Shown one piece after another: positions 49,541 through 60,800 of a stretch of 64,000 nucleotides of DNA. Position 1 is the first letter of the stretch. Each line of letters starts with the position of its first letter. Source of the DNA: Hydractinia symbiolongicarpus (Eukaryota > Cnidaria > Hydrozoa > Anthoathecata > Hydractiniidae); the NCBI RefSeq assembly GCF_029227915.1, contig NC_079881.1:25025501-25089500 (forward strand). The letters are read 5' to 3'. The notes below the pieces were generated by a model, which worked only from the letters and a program-made list of their open reading frames with translations, searched no databases and had not been told where the DNA came from. Made by a program: the position numbers and the translations under genes.

Positions 49541-52500
49541 GGAAATAATCGCCGGCAAACGAAAACCCGCGATTTGCCGTAAATCCCGGGTTTGACCCGT
49601 ATAGTCGAATGTATACAAAGAAAGTAAACTTGGAGTAAACTCATTTCCCGAACGATTTTTTAAATTATTTTTTCACCACTAAAACGCATGAGACTTGTAG
49701 TTTTCAAAAATGATTTCGTTTTTGATGAGACACTGAATAAAAGGAGTTTAATTGCCGGCAAACGAAAACCCGCAATTTGCCTTAAATCCCGTGCTTGACC
49801 CGTATAGTCAAAAGTATACAAAAAAAGTACGCAGGAAGTAAACTCATTTCCCGAACGATTCTTCAAATTATTTTTTCACCACTAAAACGCATGAGACTTG
49901 TAGTTTTCAAAAATGATTTCATTTTTGATGAGACGCTGAATAAAGGAGTTTAATCGCCGGCAAACGAAAACCCGCGATTTCCCGTAAATCCCGGGCTTGT
50001 CCCGTATAGTCGAATGTATATAAAGAAAGTACCCAGGGAGTAAACTCATTTCCCAAACGATTTTTTAAATTATTTTTTCACCACTAAGACGCATGAGACT
50101 TGTAGTTTTCAAAAATGATTTCATTTTTTATGAGACACTGAATAAAAGGAGTTTAATGTCCGGCAAACGAAAACCCGCAATTTCCCGTAAATCCCGGGCT
50201 TGGGCCGTATTGTCGAATGTATACAAAGAAGGTACCCAGGGAGTAAACTCATTTCCCGAACGATTTTTTAAATTATTTTTTCACCACTAAGACGCATGAG
50301 ACTTGTAGTTTCTAAAAATGATTTCATTTTTGATGAGACGCTGAATAAAAGGAAATAATCGCCGGCAAACGAAAACCCGCGATTTGCCGTAAATCCCGGG
50401 TTTGACCCGTATAGTCGAATGTATACAAAGAAAGTAAACTTGGAGTAAACTCATTTCCCGAACGATTTTTTAAATTATTTTTTCACCACTAAGACGCATG
50501 AGACTTGTAGTTTTCAAAAATGATTTCGTTTTTGATAAGACACTGAATAAAAGGAGTTTAATTCCCGGCAACCGAAAACCCGCAATTTCCCGTAAATCCC
50601 GGACTCGGCCCGTATAGTCAAAAGTATACAAAGAAGGTACCCAGGGAGTAAACTCATTTCCCGAAAGATTCTTTAAATTATTTTTTCACCACTAAAACGC
50701 ATGAGACTTGTAGTTTTCAAAAATGATTTCATTTTTGATGAGACGCTGAATAAAAGGAGTTTAATCGCCGGGAAACGAAAACCCGCGCTTTCCCGTATAT
50801 CCTGGAATCGGCCCGTATAGTCGAATGTGTACAAAGAAAGTAGCCAGGGAGTAAACTCATTTCCCGAACGATTTTTTAAATTATTTTTTCACCACTAAAA
50901 CGCATGAGACTTGTAGTTTTTAAAAATGATTTTATTTTTGATGAGACGCTGAATAAAAGGAGTTTAATCGCCGGCAAACGAAAACCCGCGATTTGCCGTA
51001 AATCCCGGGTTTGACCCGTATAGTCGAATGTATACAAAGAAAGTAAACTTGGAGTAAACTCATTTCCCGAACGATTTTTTAAATTATTTTTTCACCACTA
51101 AGACGCATGAGACTTGTAGTTTCTAAAAATGATTTCATTTTTGATGAGACGCTGAATAAAAGGAGTTTAATTGCCGGCAAACGAAAACCCGCGATTTGCC
51201 GTAAATCCCGGGTTTGGCCGTATAGTCGAATTTATACAAAGAAAATACCCAGGGAGTAAACTCATTTCCCGAACGATTTTTTAAATTATTTCTTCACCAC
51301 TAAAACGCATGAGACTTGTAGTTTTCAAAAATGATTTCATTTTTGATGAGACGCTGAATAAAAGGAGTTTAATTGCCGGCAACCGAAAACCCGCAATTTC
51401 CCGTAAATCCCGGACTCGGCCCGTATAGTCAAAAGTATACAAAGAAGGTACCCAGGGAGTAAACTCATTTCCCGAAAGATTCTTTAAATTATTTTTTCAC
51501 CACTAAAACGCATGAGACTTGTAGTTTTCAAAAATGATTTCATTTTTGATGAGACGCTGAATAAAAGGAGTTTAATCGCCGGGAAACGAAAACCCGCGCT
51601 TTCCCGTATATCCTGGAATCGGCCCGTATAGTCGAATGTGTACAAAGAAAGTAGCCAGGGAGTAAACTCATTTCCCGAACGATTTTTTAAATTATTTTTT
51701 CACCACTAAAACGCATGAGACTTGTAGTTTTTAAAAATGATTTTATTTTTGATGAGACGCTGAATAAAAGGAGTTTAATCGCCGGCAAACGAAAACCCGC
51801 GATTTGCCGTAAATCCCGGGTTTGACCCGTATAGTCGAATGTATACAAAGAAAGTAAACTTGGAGTAAACTCATTTCCCGAACGATTTTTTAAATTATTT
51901 TTTCACCACTAAGACGCATGAGACTTGTAGTTTCTAAAAATGATTTCATTTTTGATGAGACGCTGAATAAAAGGAGTTTAATTGCCGGCAAACGAAAACC
52001 CGCGATTTGCCGTAAATCCCGGGTTTGGCCGTATAGTCGAATTTATACAAAGAAAATACCCAGGGAGTAAACTCATTTCCCGAACGATTTTTTAAATTAT
52101 TTCTTCACCACTAAAACGCATGAGACTTGTAGTTTTCAAAAATGATTTCATTTTTGATGAGAGGCTGAATAAAAGGAGTTTAATCTCCGGCAAACGAAAA
52201 CCCGCGATTTCCCGTAAATCCCGGACCCGGCCCGTATAGTCAAAAGTATACAAAAAACGTACGCAGGGAGTAAACTCATTTCTTGAAAGATTCTTTAAAT
52301 TATATTTTCACCACTAAAACGCATGAGACTTATACTTTTAAAAAATGATTTCATTTTTTATGAGACGCTGAATAAAAGTAGTTTAATCGCCGGCAAACGA
52401 AAACCCGCGATTTCCCGTAAATCCCGGACTCGGCCCGTATAGTCAAAAGTATACAAAGAAAGTACCCAGGGAGTAAACTCATTTCCCTAACGATTCTTTA

Positions 52501-52781
52501 AATTATTTTTCACCACTAAAACGCATGAGACTTGTAGTTTTCAAAAATGATTTCGTTATTGATGAGACGCTGAATAAAAGGAGTTTAATCGCCGGCAAAC
52601 GAAAACCCGCGATTTCCCGTAAATCCCTGGCTTGGCCGTATAGTCAAATGTATACAAAGAAAATACCCAGGGAGTACACTCATTACCCGAACGATTTTTT
52701 AAATTATTTCTTCACCACTAAAACGCATGAGACTTGTAGTTTCTAAAAATGATTTCATTTTTGATGAGACGCTGAATAAAA
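49541..52781 (+). repeat. 16/17-mer HOR, copy 2 (3241 bp, 16 monomers)
   Basis: Colinear with copy 1 over its first ~1.76 kb. Then about 50560-51300 is repeated at 51370-52110 (810 bp, 4 monomers), producing two GCGCTTTCCCG monomers at about 50780 and 51590. It keeps the TTTAATGTCCGGC / CCGTATTGTCG monomer at about 50150 that copies 3 and 4 lack. Confidence 0.88.
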
Positions 52782-55700
52782 GGAAATAATCGCCGGCAAA
52801 CGAAAACCCGCGATTTGCCGTAAATCCCGGGTTTGACCCGTATAGTCGAATGTATACAAAGAAAGTAAACTTGGAGTAAACTCATTTCCCGAACGATTTT
52901 TTAAATTATTTTTTCACCACTAAAACGCATGAGACTTGTAGTTTTCAAAAATGATTTCGTTTTTGATGAGACACTGAATAAAAGGAGTTTAATTGCCGGC
53001 AAACGAAAACCCGCAATTTGCCTTAAATCCCGTGCTTGACCCGTATAGTCAAAAGTATACAAAAAAAGTACCCAGGAAGTAAACTCATTTCCCGAACGAT
53101 TCTTCAAATTATTTTTTCACCACTAAAACGCATGAGACTTGTAGTTTTCAAAAATGATTTCATTTTTGATGAGACGCTGAATAAAGGAGTTTAATCGCCG
53201 GCAAACGAAAACCCGCGATTTCCCGTAAATCCCGGGCTTGTCCCGTATAGTCGAATGTATATAAAGAAAGTACCCAGGGAGTAAACTCATTTCCCAAACG
53301 ATTTTTTAAATTATTTTTTCACCACTAAGACGCATGAGACTTGTAATTTTCAAAAATGATTTCATTTTTGATGAGACGCTGAATAAAAGGAAATAATCGC
53401 CGGCAAACGAAAACCCGCGATTTGCCGTAAATCCCGGGTTTGACCCGTATAGTCGAATGTATACAAAGAAAGTAAACTTGGAGTAAACTCATTTCCCGAA
53501 CGATTTTTTAAATTATTTTTTCACCACTAAGACGCATGAGACTTGTAGTTTTCAAAAATGATTTCGTTTTTGATAAGACACTGAATAAAAGGAGTTTAAT
53601 TGCCGGCAACCGAAAACCCGCAATTTCCCGTAAATCCCGGACTCGGCCCGTATAGTCAAAAGTATACAAAGAAGGTACCCAGGGAGTAAACTCATTTCCC
53701 GAAAGATTCTTTAAATTATTTTTTCACCACTAAAACGCATGAGACTTGTAGTTTTCAAAAATGATTTCATTTTTGATGAGACGCTGAATAAAAGGAGTTT
53801 AATCGCCGGGAAACGAAAACCCGCGCTTTCCCGTATATCCTGGAATCGGCCCGTATAGTCGAATGTGTACAAAGAAAGTAGCCAGGGAGTAAACTCATTT
53901 CCCGAACGATTTTTTAAATTATTTTTTCACCACTAAAACGCATGAGACTTGTAGTTTTTAAAAATGATTTTATTTTTGATGAGACGCTGAATAAAAGGAG
54001 TTTAATCGCCGGCAAACGAAAACCCGCGATTTGCCGTAAATCCCGGGTTTGACCCGTATAGTCGAATGTATACAAAGAAAGTAAACTTGGAGTAAACTCA
54101 TTTCCCGAACGATTTTTTAAATTATTTTTTCACCACTAAGACGCATGAGACTTGTAGTTTCTAAAAATGATTTCATTTTTGATGAGACGCTGAATAAAAG
54201 GAGTTTAATTGCCGGCAAACGAAAACCCGCGATTTGCCGTAAATCCCGGGTTTGACCCGTATAGTCGAATGTATACAAAGAAAGTAAACTTGGAGTAAAC
54301 TCATTTCCCGAACGATTTTTTAAATTATATTTTCACCACTAAGACGCATGAGACTTGTAGTTTTCAAAAATGATTTCGTTTTTGATAAGACACTGAATAA
54401 AAGGAGTTTAATTGCCGGCAACCGAAAACCCGCAATTTCCCGTAAATCCCGGACTCGGCCCGTATAGTCAAAAGTATACAAAGAAGGTACCCAGGGAGTA
54501 AACTCATTTCCCGAAAGATTCTTTAAATTATTTTTTCACCACTAAAACGTATGAGACTTGTAGTTTTCAAAAATGATTTCATTTTTGATGAGACGCTGAA
54601 TAAAAGGAGTTTAATCGCCGGGAAACGAAAACCCGCGCTTTCCCGTATATCCTGGAATCGGCCCGTATAGTCGAATGTGTACAAAGAAAGTAGCCAGGGA
54701 GTAAACTCATTTCCCGAACGATTTTTTAAATTATTTTTTCACCACTAAAACGCATGAGACTTGTAGTTTTTAAAAATGATTTTATTTTTGATGAGACGCT
54801 GAATAAAAGGAGTTTAATCGCCGGCAAACGAAAACCCGCGATTTGCCGTAAATCCCGGGTTTGACCCGTATAGTCAAATGTATGCAAAGAAAGTAAACTT
54901 GGAGTAAACTCATTTCCCGAACGATTTTTTAAATTGTTTTTTCATCACTAAAACGCATGAGACTTGTAGTTTTCAAAAATGATTTCGTTTTTGATGAGAC
55001 GCTGAATAAAAGGAGTTTAATTGCCGGCAAACGAAAACCCGCAATTTGCCTAAAATCCCGTGCTTGACCCGTATAGTCAAATGTATACAAAGAAAGTAAA
55101 CTGGGAGTAAACTCATTTCCCGAACGATTTTTTAAATTAATTTTTTACCACTAAAACGCATAAGACTTGTAGTTTTCAAAAATAATTTCATTTTTTATGA
55201 GACGCTGAATAAAAGGAGTTTAATCGCCGGCAAACGAAAACCCGCAATTTCCCGTAAATCACGGACTCGGCCCGTATAGTCAAAAGTATACAAAGAAGGT
55301 ACCCAGGGAGTAAACTCATTTCCCGAACGATTCTTTAAATTATTTTTTCACCACTAAAACGCATGAGACTTGTAGTTTTCAAAAATGATTTCATTTTTGA
55401 TGAGACGCTGAATAAAAGGAGTTTAATCGCCGGGAAACGAAAACCCGCGATTTCCCGTATATGCTGGAATCGGCCCGTATAGTCGAATGTATACAAAGAA
55501 AGTACCCAGGGAGTAAACTCATTTCCCGAACGATTTTTTAAATCATTTTTTCACCACTAAAACGCATGAGACTTGTACTTTTGAAAAATGATTTCATTTT
55601 TTATGAGACGCTGAATAAAAGTAGTTTAATCGCCGGCAAACGAAAACCCGCGATTTTCCGTAAATCCCGGACTCGGCCCGTATAGTCAAAAGTGTACAAA

Positions 55701-56024
55701 GAAAGTACCCAGGGAGTAAACTCATTTCCCTAACGATTCTTTAAATTATTTTTCACCACTAAAACGCATGAGACTTGTAGTTTTCAAAAATGATTTCGTT
55801 ATTGATGAGACGCTGAATAAAAGGAGTTTAATCGCCGGCAAACGAAAACCCGCGATTTCCCGTAAATCCCTGGCTTGGCCGTATAGTCAAATGTATACAA
55901 AGAAAATACCCAGGGAGTACACTCATTACCCGAACGATTTTTTAAATTATTTCTTCACCACTAAAACGCATGAGACTTGTAGTTTCTAAAAATGATTTCA
56001 TTTTTGATGAGACGCTGAATAAAA
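52782..56024 (+). repeat. 16/17-mer HOR, copy 3 (3243 bp, 16 monomers)
   Basis: Compared with copy 2 it has lost one monomer near 53340, where GACTTGTAATTTTCAAAAATG forms the fusion. It keeps the 810-bp nested duplication (about 53820 and 54630). It also carries a different segment at about 54870-55590, with TTTTTTCATCACTAAAACG, GCCTAAAATCCC and CGTATATGCTGG. AAAACGTATGAGAC at about 54548 is private to copies 3 and 4. Confidence 0.88.
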
Positions 56025-58832
56025 GGAAATAATCGCCGGCAAACGAAAACCCGCGATTTGCCGTAAATCCCGGGTTTGACCCGTATAGTCGAATGTATAC
56101 AAAGAAAGTAAACTTGGAGTAAACTCATTTCCCGAACGATTTTTTAAATTATTTTTTCACCACTAAAACGCATGAGACTTGTAGTTTTCAAAAATGATTT
56201 CGTTTTTGATGAGACACTGAATAAAAGGAGTTTAATTGCCGGCAAACGAAAACCCGCAATTTGCCTTAAATCCCGTGCTTGACCCGTATAGTCAAAAGTA
56301 TACAAAAAAAGTACCCAGGAAGTAAACTCATTTCCCGAACGATTCTTCAAATTATTTTTTCACCACTAAAACGCATGAGACTTGTAGTTTTCAAAAATGA
56401 TTTCATTTTTGATGAGACGCTGAATAAAGGAGTTTAATCGCCGGCAAAAGAAAACCCGCGATTTCCCGTAAATCCCGGGCTTGTCCCGTATAGTCGAATG
56501 TATATAAAGAAAGTACCCAGGGAGTAAACTCATTTCCCAAACGATTTTTTAAATTATTTTTTCACCACTAAGACGCATGAGACTTGTAATTTTCAAAAAT
56601 GATTTCATTTTTGATGAGACGCTGAATAAAAGGAAATAATCGCCGGCAAACGAAAACCCGCGATTTGCCGTAAATCCCGGGTTTGACCCGTATAGTCGAA
56701 TGTATACAAAGAAAGTAAACTTGGAGTAAACTCATTTCCCGAACGATTTTTTAAATTATTTTTTCACCACTAAGACGCATGAGACTTGTAGTTTTCAAAA
56801 ATGATTTCGTTTTTGATAAGACACTGAATAAAAGGAGTTTAATTGCCGGCAACCGAAAACCCGCAATTTCCCGTAAATCCCGGACTCGGCCCGTATAGTC
56901 AAAAGTATACAAAGAAGGTACCCAGGGAGTAAACTCATTTCCCGAAAGATTCTTTAAATTATTTTTTCACCACTAAAACGCATGAGACTTGTAGTTTTCA
57001 AAAATGATTTCATTTTTGATGAGACGCTGAATAAAAGGAGTTTAATCGCCGGGAAACGAAAACCCGCGCTTTCCCGTATATCCTGGAATCGGCCCGTATA
57101 GTCGAATGTGTACAAAGAAAGTAGCCAGGGAGTAAACTCATTTCCCGAACGATTTTTTAAATTATTTTTTCACCACTAAAACGCATGAGACTTGTAGTTT
57201 TTAAAAATGATTTTATTTTTGATGAGACGCTGAATAAAAGGAGTTTAATCGCCGGCAAACGAAAACCCGCGATTTGCCGTAAATCCCGGGTTTGACCCGT
57301 ATAGTCGAATGTATACAAAGAAAGTAAACTTGGAGTAAACTCATTTCCCGAACGATTTTTTAAATTATTTTTTCACCACTAAGACGCATGAGACTTGTAG
57401 TTTCTAAAAATGATTTCATTTTTGATGAGACGCTGAATAAAAGGAGTTTAATTGCCGGCAAACGAAAACCCGCGATTTGCCGTAAATCCCGGGTTTGACC
57501 CGTATAGTCGAATGTATACAAAGAAAGTAAACTTGGAGTAAACTCATTTCCCGAACGATTTTTTAAATTATTTTTTCACCACTAAGACGCATGAGACTTG
57601 TAGTTTTCAAAAATGATTTCGTTTTTGATAAGACACTGAATAAAAGGAGTTTAATTGCCGGCAACCGAAAACCCGCAATTTCCCGTAAATCCCGGACTCG
57701 GCCCGTATAGTCAAAAGTATACAAAGAAGGTACCCAGGGAGTAAACTCATTTCCCGAAAGATTCTTTAAATTATTTTTTCACCACTAAAACGTATGAGAC
57801 TTGTAGTTTTCAAAAATGATTTCATTTTTGATGAGACGCTGAATAAAAGGAGTTTAATCGCCGGGAAACGAAAACCCGCGCTTTCCCGTATATCCTGGAA
57901 TCGGCCCGTATAGTCGAATGTGTACAAAGAAAGTAGCCAGGGAGTAAACTCATTTCCCGAACGATTTTTTAAATTATTTTTTCACCACTAAAACGCATGA
58001 GACTTGTAGTTTTTAAAAATGATTTTATTTTTGATGAGACGCTGAATAAAAGGAGTTTAATCGCCGGCAAACGAAAACCCGCGATTTGCCGTAAATCCCG
58101 GGTTTGACCCGTATAGTCGAATGTATGCAAAGAAAGTAAACTTGGAGTAAACTCATTTCCCGAACGATTTTTTAAATTGTTTTTTCATCACTAAAACGCA
58201 TGAGACTTGTAGTTTTCAAAAATGATTTCGTTTTTGATGAGACGCTGAATAAAAGGAGTTTAATTGCCGGCAAACGAAAACCCGCAATTTGCCTAAAATC
58301 CCGTGCTTGACCCGTATAGTCAAATGTATACAAAGAAAGTAAACTGGGAGTAAACTCATTTCCCGAACGATTTTTTAAATTAATTTTTTACCACTAAAAC
58401 GCATAAGACTTGTAGTTTTCAAAAATAATTTCATTTTTTATGAGACGCTGAATAAAAGGAGTTTAATCGCCGGCAAACGAAAACCCGCAATTTCCCGTAA
58501 ATCACGGACTCGGCCCGTATAGTCAAAAGTATACAAAGAAGGTACCCAGGGAGTAAACTCATTTCCCGAACGATTCTTTAAATTATTTTTTCACCACTAA
58601 AACGCATGAGACTTGTAGTTTTCAAAAATGATTTCATTTTTGATGAGACGCTGAATAAAAGGAGTTTAATCGCCGGGAAACGAAAACCCGCGATTTCCCG
58701 TATATGCTGGAATCGGCCCGTATAGTCGAATGTATACAAAGAAAGTACCCAGGGAGTAAACTCATTTCCCGAACGATTTTTTAAATCATTTTTTCACCAC
58801 TAAAACGCATGAGACTTGTACTTTTGAAAAAT
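56025..58832 (+). repeat. 16/17-mer HOR, copy 4 (partial, 2.8 kb)
   Basis: Matches copy 3 at a shift of 3243 bp with only scattered single-base changes. Examples are GCAAAAGAAAACC against GCAAACGAAAACC, and TTTTTTCACC against TATTTTCACC. At about 58833 the sequence leaves the HOR by switching from the ATGATTTCATTTTTT form to the ATGATTTTATTTTTGATG form. The last ~0.45 kb of the unit is absent. Confidence 0.88.
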
Positions 58833-60800
58833 GATTTTATTTTTGATGAGACGCTGAATAAAAGGAGTTTAATCGCCGGCAAACGAAAACCCGCGATTTG
58901 CCGTAAATCCCGGGTTTGACCCGTATAGTCGAATGTATACAAAGAAAGTAAACTTGGAGTAAACTCATTTCCCGAACGATTTTTTAAATTATTTTTTCAC
59001 CACTAAGACGCATGAGACTTGTAGTTTCTAAAAATGATTTCATTTTTGATGAGACGCTGAATAAAAGGAGTTTAATTGCCGGCAAACGAAAACCCGCGAT
59101 TTGCCGTAAATCCCGGGTTTGACCCGTATAGTCGAATGTATACAAAGAAAGTAAACTTGGAGTAAACTCATTTCCCGAACGATTTTTTAAATTAATTTTT
59201 TACCACTAAAACGCATAAGACTTGTAGTTTTCAAAAATAATTTCATTTTTTATGAGACGCTGAATAAAAGGAGTTTAATCGCCGGCAAACGAAAACCCGC
59301 AATTTCCCGTAAATCACGGACTCGGCCCGTATAGTCAAAAGTATACAAAGAAGGTACCCAGGGAGTAAACTCATTTCCCGAACGATTCTTTAAATTATTT
59401 TTTCACCACTAAAACGCATGAGACTTGTAGTTTTCAAAAATGATTTCATTTTTGATGAGACGCTGAATAAAAGGAGTTTAATCGCCGGGAAACGAAAACC
59501 CGCGATTTCCCGTATATGCTGGAATCGGCCCGTATAGTCGAATGTATACAAAGAAAGTACCCAGGGAGTAAACTCATTTCCCGAACGATTTTTTAAATCA
59601 TTTTTTCACCACTAAAACGCATGAGACTTGTACTTTTGAAAAATGATTTCATTTTTTATGAGACGCTGAATAAAAGTAGTTTAATCGCCGGCAAACGAAA
59701 ACCCGCGATTTTCCGTAAATCCCGGACTCGGCCCGTATAGTCAAAAGTGTACAAAGAAAGTACCCAGGGAGTAAACTCATTTCCCAAACATTCCTTTAAA
59801 TTATTTTTCACCACTAAAACGCATGAGATTTGTAGTTTTCAAAAATGATTTCGTTATTGATGAGACGCTGAATAAAAGGAGTTTAATCGTCGGCAAACGA
59901 AAACCCGTGATTTCCCGTAAATCCCTGGCTTGGCCATATAGTCGAATGTATACAAAGAAAATACCCATGGAGTACACTCATTACCCGAACGATTTTTTAA
60001 ATTATTTCTTCACCACTAAAACGCATGAGACTTGTAGTTTTTAAAAATGATTTCATTTTTGATGAGACGCTGAATAAAAGGAGTTTAATCGCCGGCAAAC
60101 GAAAACCCGCGATTTGCCGTAAATCCCGTGTTTGACCCGTATAGTCAAATGTATACAAAGAAAGTAAACTTGGAGTAAACTCATTTCCCGAACGATTTTT
60201 TAAATTGTTTTTTCACCACTAAAACGCATGAGACTTGTAGTTTTCAAAAATAATTTCATTTTTTATGAGACGCTGAATAAAAGGAGTTTAATCGCCGGCA
60301 AACGAAAACCCGCAATTTCCCGTAAATCACGGACTCGGCCCGTATAGTCAAAAGTATACAAAGAAGGTACCCAGGGAGTAAACTCATTTCCCGAACGATT
60401 CTTTAAATTATTTTTTCACCACTAAAACGCATGAGACTTGTAGTTTTCAAAAATGATTTCATTTTTGATGAGACGCTGAATAAAAGGAGTTTAATCGCCG
60501 GGAAACGAAAACCCGCGATTTCCCGTATATGCTGGAATCGGCCCGTATAGTCGAATGTATACAAAGAAAGTACCCAGGGAGTAAACTCATTTCCCGAACG
60601 ATTTTTTAAATTATTTTTTCACCACTAAAACGCATGAGACTTGTACTTTTAAAAAATGATTTCATTTTTTATGAGACGCTGAATAAAAGTAGTTTAATCG
60701 CCGGCAAACGAAAACCCGCGATTTTCCGTAAATCCCGGACTCGACCCGTATAGTCAAAAGTATACAAAGAAAGTACCCAGGGAGTAAACTCATTTCCCGA
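58833..60800 (+). repeat. Rearranged HOR segments after copy 4
   Basis: The TCAAAAATAATTTCA monomer and its downstream neighbours, including CCCGTATATGCTGG, appear at about 55176, 58419, 59231 and 60244. The last two intervals are about 812 bp (4 monomers) and 1013 bp (5 monomers). The block was therefore re-amplified locally after it formed part of the 16-mer HOR. The CCATGG type C monomer returns at about 59.97 kb. Confidence 0.82.
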
